A stretch of 64,000 bases of DNA from Diphasiastrum complanatum (GCA_029204225.1 CM055096.1:68765741-68829740), one strand, 5' to 3'. Shown: positions 43,251-54,479, numbered from the stretch's first letter. Notes: a model not told the origin generated them from the letters alone. Program-made: numbers and translations.

Positions 43251-43926
43251 ATTTTGGTGAAGAGATTTGATTCCAAACTTGGTAGGGGTCCAAATCCGTA
43301 CTATCCACATGTGTGGGCACCTCTGAACCTGCATTTAATGCATGGTATGCATTTGAGCTTTTGATGTAATTTTTGGTGGAAATCTTAGGATAAGCTACCA
43401 AAGATTGAGTGCCATTGATTAGATTTGACATAGGGTCATGAGATCTAATTAATCTAGGCTGAAATCAGGTCCTCTAAACTTGTTTTACAGGTCTTGAAAG
43501 TACATCAAAAAGTGTGAAGGAGATTTAGTCATGTTATTGTCCAAAAATAGCCAAAACTGACAAGATTTGATTGTAAGTAGACTTCACATCATCTTATCTT
43601 CATTCCAACTTTGTGAGGGAGTGCTATAACTGAGATTATAAGTCCATTTGTTGGATTAGAAATCTAATTTGAGTGAAAAACTACAAGAGAGAGACCTTAG
43701 TGAGTTTCTAGAGACAATCAAATTCATTTCTTGACAAGATTTGTTTGAAAGTAGTTTTCACTTCATCTTATCTTCATTCCAGCTTTGTGAGGGAGTGATA
43801 GAACCGTGATTATAAGTCCATTTGTTGGATTAGAAATCAAATTTGAGTGAAACACTGCAAGTGTGAGACCTTTGTGAGTTTCAAGTCAATCAAATCTATT
43901 TCGTGTTTGTAGAAGTCACTAGTAAG

Positions 43927-45324
43927 ATGGGATATGCTGGAGCATACCTTCTAGAAACTAGTGAGAGGTTGAATTCTACAAATTATACTATTTGGAAGGT
44001 TAGGATGGAGTCACTCTTGGTGCTCCAAGACCTTTATGAGTTCTTGATTGAAGATGAAGATGAATCTCTAGGTGCACAGAAGTTAGCTAGATACTAGAAG
44101 AGATCTAGGCTTGCACTTCATTGCGTGAAGATGAATGTGAGCAATGATTTATTGAGAGAAGTATCAGCTTGTACTAGTGCTAAAGAGGCTTAAGAGTCTT
44201 TAAAATCAATCTATGAGTCTAGCAACCCTTCTAGAATTCTTATGCTTAGAAATCAAATTTTGCAAAGCATGAGGAGAATTGAGAAGAGTGCACAGGATTA
44301 TATACTCAGAATCAAGTCTCTAAATAGGGAGTTGGCTTCCATTGGAGAGAAGATTCATGAAGGAGAGCTTGTACAAATTGTCCTTAATGGTCTAGGAGAT
44401 GACTTTGCAAATTTGGTCCAAAGTTTTGCCATCCAAGACACTTTGCCAACTACAAAAAAACTTCACAGTGTATTAGTGGCTGAAGAGTGTAGGATGCTTC
44501 ATGCAAAATCTAGGATGAGTTCCTTGTCGTTGCAGGATGGTGATGAGAAGGCCAATTTCTCATTCAAGGGCAAAAATAAGAAGCATCCAAAGGAGGCCAA
44601 AGAAGAGAATGATGCATCAAGCTCAAAGGACAAGTCAAAGCAGAAATGCTTCTTTTGTGGAAAGAAGAGGCATTATGCATCTGAATGCTACAAGAGGCTA
44701 AGAGCACAAGTGGAGGAGGACAAACAAGGAAACCTTGCAAAGGAGGAGGAGGAGGATGAAGTAGATGTATTCTTGATGGCATCTACATCCTCACCAACAA
44801 GCAATAGCAATTTCAGAGACAATTGGTGGATCGACAGTGGGACTAGCTCTCACATGTCTTGTGAAAAGGACTTTTTCTCAACCTCACACTCTTTCAATGT
44901 TGTTAAAAAGTTTGTCTTTACTGCAAATGATGAAGAGTGTAGGATAGATGGTGTGGGCACCATCTCTTTGTGTCTAGAATCCTCAAAAAGCATGGATCTA
45001 GAAAATGTCCTTTATGTACCATCAATCACCAAGAATATGCTTAGTGTTGCTCTACTCTTAGAAAGTGGTTTGGATGTCCAGTTTAAGCATGGTGTTTGCT
45101 TCATCTTGAAGAATGATGTTTGCATTGCAAAGGGATTTAAACATGGAAGATTGTTTAAGTTGGAAGCTAGTGTTGCTTTTGAAAGAATGAGCTTGGCAAA
45201 GGAGGAGATCACTCAAGAGGAGATCTTGGAAAAGTGTGATCTTGCTTGCATTGAGGAGGAGCATCAAAAGGAGGAAGATCCTGAGCATGAGAGTTCCAAG
45301 GGAGTCCTCAATGACAATGGCTGA
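43927..45324 (+). pseudogene. Element E gag and protease
   Basis: ATG at 43927 (MGYAGAYLLETSERLN) starts Copia gag. Two TAG/TAA-type interruptions follow, near 44096 (after QKLARY) and 44190 (at AKEA-stop-ESLK). From 44242 the frame is open for 360 codons: LRNQILQSMRRIEK, IKSLNRELASIGEK, zinc knuckle CFFCGKKRHYASEC, protease start NWWIDSGTSSHMS, VLYVPSITKNMLSV and HGRLFKL. The usual LWHxRLGH integrase finger does not follow; instead there is an acidic stretch and the shared tail. Confidence 0.8.
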
Positions 45325-45904
45325 GTCATCAAATTGCATGCAAATTGTCCATTCAAGTGTGCATCTTGCAAGGGTGGTGAGCATTGCAAAGTCTACTATC
45401 TTTGAATATTTTTTGGAAAGTAGTAGTAGACATGAGGTGACTTGTTTCTTACCTTTAAGATTCATGGTGTCTATTACTTTGTATGACAAGACAATGAAAT
45501 GGGATGCTTTGAAATCTACATTTGTTGTTGATAAAGCAATTTCATTGGATAACTATTTTTGTAATAGTTTGAGTAGAGTCATAAAAGATGAAACATCATT
45601 TGCTTTGGAAATCTTTGTGTCCACATGCTTTGTGCATGATCATTCCAATGTAAGGACCAAAGATTATCCTATTTCAATGATAAGAATAATGGTAGTGTTT
45701 TGCTCTTCAAGTAAAGATTGTAGAATCTACTTGTTTTCTACCAAAGAAGTTGTCAATGGTGGAAATGTGATCTTTCAAGAGTGGAAGATTTGTAAACTTG
45801 AAGAAGCACCTTTGAATCAACACTTTATTCAGTTCATTGATGGTTTGGAGTCAAGTCAAGTGGAGGAGCAAGCTCAAGACCCCGGAATCCATGGCTTGGC
45901 ATGA
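45236..45904 (+). pseudogene. Element E integrase-tail remnant (open frame)
   Basis: A 222-codon open frame overlaps the end of the gag-protease frame. Its C-terminal third (FCSSSKDCRIYLFSTKEVVN, GGNVIF) resembles the Copia integrase tail. The N-terminal part (SSNCMQIVHSSVHLARV) has no recognised match. Element D encodes the same tail at 19132-19484, so it is an inherited part of this family. Whether it is translated is unknown. Confidence 0.45.
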
Positions 45905-46639
45905 TGTATAGTTTTTGAAGTGTGCTACATGACACATTTATTGAACATCTTGTAAGAGATCCTTTAAGAGGTGGTGAAAGATCCTTCATGGACATCATTC
46001 TCTATTGGAGTCTCAAAAGTTCCTTGTTTGTAGATGGATTTTTTAGACACTTCTAAAACCCACTCCTAATGTAGGTTAGGTCAAGTCCATAGGGTTGGTC
46101 ATGTCATTTTGGTAGTGATTCCTACTTTATAGGACCTACACCTAAGTTTAAGGTGAAAATTTGACCAGGCTAGCTACCTACCAAGCATAACTCTAGGATC
46201 TAGGTTAGGGTTTCATTTTAGGTCAAGGAGAGTGAGTTAACTTCCTTATTACATGATGGAAATCCACCTAACTTCAAGAAGGAAGTCGAATTTGCTATGT
46301 ATTCCCTCTCTCCATAGTGAGAAGATAGAAAATTTTTGGAGCTCATTGGCAATTTCAAGCTAGTTCACTATGTACATTGAGTTTTTGTGATCCAAATGCA
46401 ACCAAATCAATTTCTACTTGTTTCTCAGGTTGAAGGCCGTACTACAGCCTGTGGTACACACGTGTGGACTTGGATTTTAATGTTGATTAATGCTTTTGAT
46501 TGTTAATGCTTGTTCTTTGTCAAATTGCCAATCTAGATCAACTTTTTGATGACTAGTTTTTTGGTAGATTGTTAAGCAAGCATCCAATCACTCTTGTGGA
46601 TCTTTTGTAGATCCATTTATGGTCCTAAAGTACAGTACT

Positions 46640-47150
46640 TTCACAGTCATGGTACATCTTGATGATCGAAGAGTGGCAAGCATTCAGATTCATGCAGAAA
46701 ATACGAGAATATTTGGGGCCACTTAAGTTGAGCCAAAGATTACGGTTCGAAATATTTGAGGCCTGGGGAAAAGAGATGAGCGCCAAGAAAGTGACAAAGA
46801 AGTACCAAGGTGAACATGAAACACAAGAGGTCCTCAAGCATGCTAGAATGTAAGAGGCCGTTGAGAGATCTCAATTTTGAAAAACAACTTTGCAGCAAAT
46901 AAGCACCTGGTTCACGCAAGCAAATGTGAAATCTATGCTTTTCCAGGTGCCAATGCAGAAGCAGAAGCGACATTATTCAATATGTGTTGTAGTGGGTCCT
47001 GCAATAGATTAGGGGAGAATAATGTTGGCTGATTATGTTGAATCTCCAAAATGCTAGGCCAAGGCTACTTCAAGTGCATCTCTCACCTTAGATCGAGGAG
47101 GTCTTTGAGGAAGAGAAGAGGATGAAGAATGAGAGTCGAGCACGAGAGCC
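46640..47150 (+). mobile_element. Family J repeat, copy B, left part
   Basis: Colinear with 9370-9850: the EEWQ...MQKIREYLGPL frame (46660-46853), then AATAAGCACCTGGTT, GTAGTGGGTCCTGCAA and the GAGAGTCGAG...GAGAGCCGAG stretch. It is interrupted at 47151 by family I and resumes at 56909. Confidence 0.65.
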
Positions 47151-47155
47151 GAGAA

Positions 47156-47630
47156 TGTGGGCTCTGATACCAATCTGTGGGATTGTATGGATTGTGAATT
47201 TATCAGCTCTGATACCACTTCGGTTGACGTTTGGATTGATGTCAACTGAAGAAACAAAGAACTCTTGAAAGAAGGATCGTGGATTACTTAGTGAATGGAT
47301 TTTATGAGTTGTTCTTTACGTTGAATCAGATTATCAGTGTAGGAGTCGTAGACTGTTGTGAAGAGAGATTGCGAAAAAGATTAGGCATCTAAGACAGCCA
47401 TGCAATCTTCTAATATTGATAACCTGGTATGAAGAGAATGTAGAATCAATTTAGGTGTCGGAGACAACCATACAATTATTTGATAACAATGGTTGTGTAA
47501 TAGGAGTGAGAGTTATCATTAAATAAGAATGCAGAAAGAATAAAAAACAATAGCAAATTTGTATACTAATAATAAGTTGTAAACACAATGATCAGATCAC
47601 AATACAATTGCGTTGATAAGCGCATGATCC
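47156..47630 (-). repeat. Family I 3' LTR, distal segment
   Basis: Aligns with 55613-56077: GCTCTGATACCAATCTG, GAAGAAACAAAGAA, GATTGCGAAAAAGATTAGGC. It stops at CGCATGATCC, where a family H LTR begins. The intact LTR continues GATCCTACTTACAG at 56073. Confidence 0.8.
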
Positions 47631-47904
47631 ACTTAGAATTTGCTTTGCACAGGAACACAGATCATGCTACACAGTAACACAGATAGAAAACACTCTCCAC
47701 TGCAAGCTCACATAGCAACTGTATTTCTCAAAATGAAATTACACTGTACATATAGCTGTTCACTCAGGCAACCCATGCATGACCCAGGTTGCCGTTGGTG
47801 GGACGTGTGTCTCGTCGACTTGCCTCGTGGCGAGGCCAACTTATCCTTATCCACTGATAGAACCCACAGTACAATAGCACAATGATTCTACTTTAATTCT
47901 AACT
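47631..47904 (-). repeat. Family H LTR, low-coordinate copy
   Basis: A 274-bp sequence aligns with 52611-52883 (CTTTGCACAGGAACACAGAT, ATGACCCAGGTTGCCGTTGG), with few differences. Its ends are the complementary words CTTAGAATT and AATTCTAA. It is flanked on both sides by GATCC (47626-47630 and 47905-47909) and on both sides by family I LTR sequence, the structure expected of a solo LTR. Confidence 0.75.
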
Positions 47905-47989
47905 GATCCTACTTACAAACTCAAAACAATAGCTAATGTTCTGACTCTCTCTCTCTCTCTATGATCACTAACTCTAAGGAGTCAGCTAT

Positions 47990-48703
47990 TGTAAGACTCT
48001 ACGTCTACTTGTTGCTTTAGCTTCACATTTTGGTTGGCCTTTGCATCAGATGGATGTGAAATCTGCTTTTCTAAATGGTGAGTTAGAAGAAGAAGTGTTC
48101 ATGGATCAACCTGAAGTCTTTGTAGCGAAGGGACAGGAAAATAAAGTATGTCACTTGAAGAAAGTGCTTTATGGTCTTAAACAGGCACCACGTGCATGGT
48201 ATAGCATGATTGATGCCTACTTTCGTTCAAAGGGGATGGTGAGAACACATTCCAATCCAAATCTATATGTCTTATGCTTTGATGGTATGGTTGCTTTGAT
48301 TGCTCTTTATGTTGATGACTTGATTATTATGGGAAATAATCAAGAGATGATAGACATGATTAAGAAAGACCTCATGGAACAATTCGAGATGACAGATTTT
48401 ATGTGGATGCGGATTGGGGAGGTGACTATGATGATTATAGATCCACCACAGGGTATGTATTCCAGGTTTGTGGTAGTTGCTTTTCCTAGTCTAGTAAAAA
48501 GCAAAGTACAATTGCTCTATCCACCACAGAAGCAGAGTATAAGACAATGTGTAGTGCAGCACAGGAAGCTATATAGTTGAAACAAATCTTGGAAGAAGTT
48601 GGCATGAAGCAGAAAAATCCCACGACATTACATAGCGACAGTCAGAGTGGCATTCAGCTAGCAAAGAATCCAGTGTTCCATGCGAGAACTAAACACATTG
48701 GTC
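47990..48703 (+). pseudogene. Copia RT-RNase H fragment, inverted relative to element H
   Basis: The + strand carries RT blocks LRLLVALASHFGWPLHQMDV, KSAFLNGELEEEVFM, KVLYGLKQAPRAW and the catalytic ALYVDDLIIMG. A deletion near 48395 then fuses FEMTDF directly to the RNase H start (VDADWGGD, read through frame changes), followed by ALSTTEAEYK, LKQILEEVGMKQ and NPVFHARTKHI. At about 48703 it abuts the element H RT start on the minus strand (GIDYEET). Placed in reverse it would continue that RT in order. Confidence 0.8.
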
Positions 48704-48894
48704 TCCTCATAGTCGATGCCTTTACTTTGTGTATACCCTTTGATCACCAATCTTGCCTTGTGCTTTGCTATACTTTCATCTGCATGGTACTTAGTCCTAT
48801 ATACCCATTTGCAACCAATGGGTTTCTTGCCAACTGGTGGTTCTACTAGGTCCCATGTGCTATGTTTAGCAATTGACTCCATCTCCTCTCCCAT
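48703..48894 (-). pseudogene. Element H RT N-terminal stub
   Basis: The minus strand gives TWDLVEPPVGKKPIGCKWVY, then KHKARLVIKGYTQSKGIDYE at the start of Copia RT. It ends where the + strand RT fragment begins. It is linked upstream to the integrase frame with one frame change. Confidence 0.8.
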
Positions 48895-48951
48895 GGCCTT
48901 GACCCAAATGTCATCATCCTTCGCTTCACCATAAGTCGAAGCTTCTTTGCT

Positions 48952-50316
48952 TTAAATAATGCTAGATAAGAGAGCATTATTTGCTTCATACCTTTCAAGT
49001 TGTGTCTTCTCTCTTGTTGATCTTTGTAGCTCTCCCTGGCTAGATGATCCTGGAAAGTCATTCATGTTGCGGCTCTCCAACAATCTCTCAAACCACTTAG
49101 GGAGCTTCCTGTCAGGTGATCGGCTTCCTGGTGAGAATGTATCCCACGGTACATCCTTCTCCTTGCGTTTGTCACCTGCAACTTTAATCCTTCTTGCACC
49201 AAACGGTTTGTCCCTACTTCTCCAACCTATCTCTTGAGGTTGAGTAGTAGTATCTTGAGATGTATCCTCTTTTTCATCAATTGGAAGGTCAATGAATGGA
49301 TCATCATCAGGTGGTATTCTCACTATACCATCTTTCCCATTGGATGTCTCTATCTTCTCAGCATCCTCGTCTTCATACATCTTGGATTCATCAAAGATAA
49401 CATCACGGCTTATATGGACTTTGTTTTCCACTGGATCAAAACATCTATAGCCCTTCACACGATCATCATATCCTAGGAATATACACTTGATAGATTTTAC
49501 ATCAAGATTACGTCTCTCTTCCTTAGGAATGTGTACAAAGGCCTTACATCCAAAGATTCGCAAGTGGTTCACCTTTGGCTTCTTCTTCGTGATTGCTTCC
49601 TCAGGTGTTATCTTTGGTATGGCAATGGTAGGACTTATATTTTGAAAATAGACTGCCATGCTGCATGCTTCTGACCAAAAATATTTTGGTAGTTTCATCT
49701 CAGCTAGCATAGATCTGGCACTTTCCACAATCGTCTGATTCTTGCGCTCAGCTACACCATTGAGAGCAAGAGTATAAGCTTGCGTAAATTGTCTTTTAAT
49801 CCCACATTGATCACAAAGATCATTGAAGTCATTAGACTTGTACTCACCTCCACTATCTGATCTTAGGACTTTGATCTTCCTAGCTGTCTGATTTTCGACC
49901 AATGCTTTGAAGCTTTTAAAGTTGTCAAATGCATCTGATTTCTTCTTCAAGAAGTAGATCCACGTCTTACGTGACATATCATCAATAAAGGTCATGAAAT
50001 AGAAGGCTTTACCTAAGGACATGATCCTCATAGGCCTGCATAAATCTATGTGGATTAAATCCAGGATCTTCTTTGCTCTTGCAACACTCCCTTTATTGAA
50101 CTTCTCTCGATGCTGCTTTCCATATACACAAGATTTGCACATCGATTTCAAGTGATCTTCTATGGTAGGCAATCTTGTTACCATCTTCAATTTTCTCATC
50201 AAACTGAGGCTTACCAAGTTCAAGTGACCAAGCCTCTTATGCCACAACTCAATTTGCGATGGAATGGACGATACAAGTCCATGTTGCCCCTTGATTGTAG
50301 CATTCAGCCTGTACAA
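48952..50316 (-). CDS. Element H Copia integrase
   Basis: An open frame of 454 codons. Zinc finger: ELWHKRLGHLN...CKSCVYGKQHREKF. Core: IHIDLCRPM with the first Asp, FIDDMSRKTWIYFLKKKSD, LRSDSGGEYKSNDF, and LNGVAERKNQTI with the Glu (Gln of the usual PQQNG replaced by Leu). C-terminal tail: FLGYDDRVKGYRCF and KVHISRDVIFDESKM, then an acidic linker to RT. It overlaps gag-protease by 68 bp in another frame, probably through an indel rather than programmed frameshifting. It is a Ty1/Copia Pol. Confidence 0.88.
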   Translation of the reverse strand: MYRLNATIKGQHGLVSSIPSQIELWHKRLGHLNLVSLSLMRKLKMVTRLPTIEDHLKSMCKSCVYGKQHREKFNKGSVARAKKILDLIHIDLCRPMRIMSLGKAFYFMTFIDDMSRKTWIYFLKKKSDAFDNFKSFKALVENQTARKIKVLRSDSGGEYKSNDFNDLCDQCGIKRQFTQAYTLALNGVAERKNQTIVESARSMLAEMKLPKYFWSEACSMAVYFQNISPTIAIPKITPEEAITKKKPKVNHLRIFGCKAFVHIPKEERRNLDVKSIKCIFLGYDDRVKGYRCFDPVENKVHISRDVIFDESKMYEDEDAEKIETSNGKDGIVRIPPDDDPFIDLPIDEKEDTSQDTTTQPQEIGWRSRDKPFGARRIKVAGDKRKEKDVPWDTFSPGSRSPDRKLPKWFERLLESRNMNDFPGSSSQGELQRSTREKTQLERYEANNALLSSII

Positions 50317-51541
50317 TTTTGCTTACTCCATCCGCAATAACTTTGAGCTTTTGGTTCACATCCTTCACAAAGCAACGATCATGGGCAAATTCTACTTTCA
50401 ACTTTTGATCAGTAATGACTCCAACAGAAAGTAGATTTTTCTTCAAACCTGGTACGTAAAGTACCTCCCTGATTATCCTGCTTTTGCCATTAGGTAGTTG
50501 AATTGAAACGGTGCCTATCCTCTTGATCTTGCACACCTCGCCATTTGCTTGTGAAACGGACGTTCCATTATCCAACACTTTCATGCTACTGAACCAATTC
50601 TTGTTACCTGTCATGTGTCTTGTGGCTCCCGAGTCAATATACCACGCTTGATCATCTTGATTAGATGACAATGCAGATATGAAGATGCTAGAGTCCTCAA
50701 TCTCACCCTCATCGACAAGGTTACCTGCTTGTTTTGGTTTCCCCTTGCCTTGTTCCACCAAGAATTTGCGACATTCACTCTTCCAATGGCCCTTTTTACC
50801 ACAATGGAAGCACTTGCCTTTCTTCTTGGTCTTACTGGAAGATCCCTCATACTCCTGAGACTTGACAAATTGTTGCTTAGACTTCTTCTTGCCCTTGTCC
50901 TTGCCTTGTTTTTGGCGTGTCGCAAGTGCCTGATCGTCAGTATTTTGATGTCTAGCTTTCACCATTTCTCGTTGTTGCTCTTCCTGCATCAAGATTCTTG
51001 TGAGCTCGTCAAAGATTGGCAATCTTTCTCTTGATGCTATTCCGCTCACAAATATCTGATAGGGTTCTGCAATGCCACACAATGCATTGTGCACTAGCTT
51101 CACATCATGTACGCGCTCACCAATAGAATGCAGTTCATCCCTCATTGTCTTGATTTTGGTCATGTACGTCTGAATGTGCTCTCCTTGCTCCATTCGGGCA
51201 CTATTTAGCTTTGACTTCAGAAACATGATTCTTGATGGATTTGACATCTCGAACTGCTCCTTTAGCACATCCCATGCTTGTCTGGGTGTAACAACATCAC
51301 AAATGTGGGTAATGATGTGATCCTTTACTGACAAGTTAATGAAGGTCAAAGCTTTCCTCATCTTTTTGTCGAACACTTTGATATCCGCTTCATTTGGCAG
51401 CCTTCTCTCATCACCTGTGACGACTTTCCACAAGTCTTTCTCCATCAGTTTGTTTTTCATTTTGAATTTCCATACTACATAGTTGGAAATCCCGTCCAAT
51501 TTGCTACTTTCACTCAAAATGGACTCTCCCATGTTTGCCAT
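50249..51541 (-). CDS. Element H Copia gag-protease
   Basis: An open frame of 430 codons. The capsid region starts MANMGESILSESSKLDGISN, then VVWKFKMKNKLMEKDLW, CDVVTPRQAWDVLKEQFE and IKTMRDELHSIGERV. A Lys-rich linker follows, zinc knuckle CFHCGKKGHWKSEC at about residue 250, and protease AWYIDSGATRHMTG with the catalytic DSG. VLYVPGLKKNLLSVG follows. A frame change near 50310 moves it out of frame with integrase. Full gag length is kept. Confidence 0.9.
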   Translation of the reverse strand: MANMGESILSESSKLDGISNYVVWKFKMKNKLMEKDLWKVVTGDERRLPNEADIKVFDKKMRKALTFINLSVKDHIITHICDVVTPRQAWDVLKEQFEMSNPSRIMFLKSKLNSARMEQGEHIQTYMTKIKTMRDELHSIGERVHDVKLVHNALCGIAEPYQIFVSGIASRERLPIFDELTRILMQEEQQREMVKARHQNTDDQALATRQKQGKDKGKKKSKQQFVKSQEYEGSSSKTKKKGKCFHCGKKGHWKSECRKFLVEQGKGKPKQAGNLVDEGEIEDSSIFISALSSNQDDQAWYIDSGATRHMTGNKNWFSSMKVLDNGTSVSQANGEVCKIKRIGTVSIQLPNGKSRIIREVLYVPGLKKNLLSVGVITDQKLKVEFAHDRCFVKDVNQKLKVIADGVSKIVQAECYNQGATWTCIVHSIAN

Positions 51542-52597
51542 CGCAAAACTGCTTGAAATTTCTGTCGTAGGCTAAAAACAGTATGCCGAGGCCAACAGAG
51601 ATGTTAGAAGTTGAAAATAACGGCCTTCACTTTTTTCCTTACCAGGTTACTCACCCCTTTTCCACCAATTTGAAAGTCAAATCGGTGTCGCCTTCCAAAA
51701 TGCACTCAATCGTCAACTCCCAACTCGTGCCCAGTGAAATGGTGAAAGCACTTCTGGTGCGTTCTGAACACTTTCTCCGTTGCAATCACTCTGTTTTGCG
51801 ATAGCGTACTTGCAGGTACCGTTTGGGTGCCCTTCATTTGGAGGTTATAGCCTTTCGTTTGGTCAAAATAGGCTAAAGGACTAAAAATTAAGGGCTTTTT
51901 TAACTTTTGAACTGTTTCTTTACCTTGAAGAAACTGCAACTTTCACATGTGAAGAGACCCAACTCCAATTTCAGTTTGAAAATTTTTATTGAAGTTGAAT
52001 GGCCAATCTCCCTTCAATGGCCTTCAGGTCCTTTCAAAGCCCCTTTCACCTCCAATAGCTACCTTGGATCCAACAGTCCACAACTGTTCTTGGAGGCTCG
52101 ATCTTTACCACAGATCTATGTGACTGGAGATCTGACGGTCCTAGGCGCTTTTGTGCGCTGATCCATGCGCTTGCAGACACGTCTCACTTTGGAACACTAT
52201 GTGTTCTTTGGTTTTGAAGTGCGTGACCGGTCCTCACGGCCTCCACAACCTCTCCTCCTCTTTCTTGATTTCTTGCTTCTATTCAAGCCAAATCAACTTG
52301 TTCTTGCGCGATTCTGGAGCGTTTTCGATCCAATCTGAATCTGTAGCTGGCTGCGTCCTATCTCTTCGCCACTGGAGAAAATTTCAGATCTGTATTTGGC
52401 CTTGGAACGACTGAGAACAACTGGTTTTTCCAACAGTTTTCTGATTTTTACCAAGAAACCCTTCTTCAGCTCTTTTTCAAGCAATTCTCAACCTTACTCT
52501 AAGTTTTTTTTTTACAAATTCAACCTCCCTGAGGTCGCCTTCTCTTCTCCTGAAGCTCTCTTCGACGACGATGTTGTACTGTGTACACTCCTTGTAC
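51542..52597 (-). other. Element H leader (5' untranslated region)
   Basis: About 1.05 kb lies between the gag ATG and the primer-binding site. No frame is supported. Short frames on the + strand here are incidental. Confidence 0.6.
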
Positions 52598-52610
52598 GGA
52601 TCTAATACCA
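52598..52610 (-). promoter_or_regulatory. Element H primer-binding site
   Basis: The minus strand reads TGGTATTAGATCC directly inside the LTR end (AATTCTAAGC). This matches TGGTATCAGAGCC, complementary to initiator-Met tRNA, at 11 of 13 positions. Confidence 0.75.
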
Positions 52611-52883
52611 GCTTAGAATTTGCTTTGCACAGGAACACAGATCATGCTACACAGTAACACAACAAAGAACACTCTCCATTGCAAGCTCACATAGCAACTG
52701 TATTTCTCAAAATGAAATTACACTGTACATATAGTTGTTCACTCTAACAACCCATGCATGACCCAGGTTGCCGTTGGCGGGATGCATGTCCCGTCGACTT
52801 GCCTCATGGCGAGGCCAACTCATCCTTATCCACTGATAGGACCCACAGTACAATAGCACAATGATTCTACTTTAATTCTAACT
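52611..52883 (-). repeat. Family H 5' LTR
   Basis: Direct repeat of 47631-47904. The primer-binding site lies on its inner side, and GATCC plus family I LTR sequence on its outer side (52884 onward). Confidence 0.85.
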
Positions 52884-53428
52884 GATCCTACTTACAGATT
52901 CAAAACAATAGCTAATGTTCTGAATATTGTGACACTTACAATGACTGCTATCTGATCTAATTGATTACTTGATTGTTTGTCTTCATCGCTCATGTACATT
53001 TATAGCACTTGGAAGATCTTGTATTATCCTAACTTTATATTTACAAGATTGTTTAACAGTTGATTAACTGCCTAATTAGACAATTATTATTGGAGCATGA
53101 AGACGTAGACAGTTTGTACATGAAATACTGTGTATTTTTGTAGAAGGTCGCCTGTGTAGTATCCCATGTAAATCTGCAATGTCAGAGTTTTCGCCTTTTA
53201 TTGTCGCTTGTCAGAAATTGTGAGGAGAAATGCAGTGTCACATTTTTTTGTCTTTTTTGCCTGTCATAAACTGCATGTAAAGATGCAGTGTCGCATTTTG
53301 CCCTAATTGTCGCTTGTCAAAAATTGCATGTAAAAATGCAGTGTCACATTTTTTCGCATTTTTCGCAAAAAGTGTCGCTTTTCTAGAAGTGCCTAAATGG
53401 CCCAAAAAACAACTTAGATAAGTGTCGC
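52884..53428 (-). repeat. Family I 3' LTR, proximal segment
   Basis: Aligns with 56073-56688 (TTTACAAGATTGTTTAACAG, GCCTTTTATTGTCGC, repeated ATGCAGTGTC words). About 90 bp of the intact LTR (56112-56200) is missing. It ends at AGTGTCGCT beside an RT stub, lacking the first 220 bp of the LTR. Confidence 0.8.
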
Positions 53429-53439
53429 TAGTTAAAGCT

Positions 53440-54300
53440 TTAGCTTAAAGATCCACTTGGAGTCAATTGGTTTTACACCTTTAGGAGGATTGACAAGACT
53501 CCAGGTCTTGTTCTTCATTAGAGACTGATATTCAACATTCATGACAGCTTTCCATTTGTCTGCATCGGACATTGACAGTGCTTCTGCAACAGTGGCAGGC
53601 TCATCATGACTGATGAATGCCTGAGGGGTGAAAGGATCAGGTTTCTATCGTTTTCTTACAGACTTTGCCCATCAATGGTAAGTGGAGCCGTTGGGATGAA
53701 CTCCATTGTTTGAAGAGTTGTAGATCGTTGCCTATCGATGGAGGATGGAGCTGTTATGGCATGCTCTTGCATTGGCTGCTTCTGCTTGAAATCGTGATAC
53801 TTGCGCTGGCTGAGATCTAGCTTGTAACAACAAGTACTCTCCCCTTGAATTAGACCGTAGGGCCTTGATCCTCTGACCAGTTTGATTCTCAGCATAGTGC
53901 TTGAACTCCTTGAAGCTATTGAATGCTTCTGACTTGTTTTTTTTATGAACATGAGTCTGGTAAATCGGGAATAGTCATCAATGAATGTAATAAAATATAG
54001 AGCTTGACCCAAGGAGGGTACACTCATAGGACCACTTAAGTCACTGTGTATCAGTGACAAAATGGACTTTGCCCTTTTGGCTTGTCCTCTTGGAAATCTA
54101 GTTCTAGGTTGTTTCCCTAGTAAGCAACTTTCACAGATAGACTGATTGGTAGTAACAATGTTTATATTCATGTCCTTGACCATTTTGTTATGATGCATAT
54201 ACAAGATAGAACGCATGTCTAGATGACCTAATCTTTGATTCCATAAATTAGCATCTGAACAGCTAACAGAAAGTGAAAAATCGTAACTCAATATAGACAA
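53440..54300 (-). pseudogene. Family I integrase and RT stub
   Basis: Frame 53656-54300 gives the zinc finger NLWNQRLGHLDMRS...CESCLLGKQPRTRF and the start of the core (LIHSDLSGPM, ITFIDDYSRFT), then breaks into unrelated residues before the catalytic Glu. At 53440-53600 another frame gives the RT start (WKAVMNVEYQSLM, TWSLVNPPKGVKP, KWIFKLKL), which stops at the LTR. The rest of integrase, RT and RNase H is deleted. Confidence 0.78.
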
Positions 54301-54479
54301 ATTTCCTTCTCTGTAAGTAGAGAGGATTTTTTTTTAATTCTCATCTAAAATAGTACATCGGTTGGCAGTGAACAAAGCTCTATAGTCCTGATCTGTGATT
54401 TTGCTAATAGACAATAGGTTCTTTGTTAATTTGGGTACATAAAGTAGTCAAATAGAGCCTTGGCCTTCGACTTGATGTG

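Larger units (their letters stand above)
43560..46630 (+). mobile_element. Non-autonomous Copia element E (same family as D)
   Basis: Leader, gag, protease start, integrase-tail remnant and a 3' LTR-like sequence (about 46040-46630, aligning in reverse with element D's LTR, for example GCTTTTGATTG and GATGACTAGTTTT) follow in the same order as in D. As in D, integrase core, reverse transcriptase and RNase H are absent. Its 5' LTR is not clearly recognisable. The leader is duplicated in tandem (unit about 173 bp, 43560-43730 and 43731-43900; shared CATCTTATCTTCATTCCA and TATAAGTCCATTTGTTGGAT). Confidence 0.7.

Noticed and set aside
50249-50316. Programmed frameshift between gag-protease and integrase in element H
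   Set aside because: Copia elements normally encode one continuous polyprotein, and the overlap is outside any slippery sequence I can see, so an indel is the simpler explanation.
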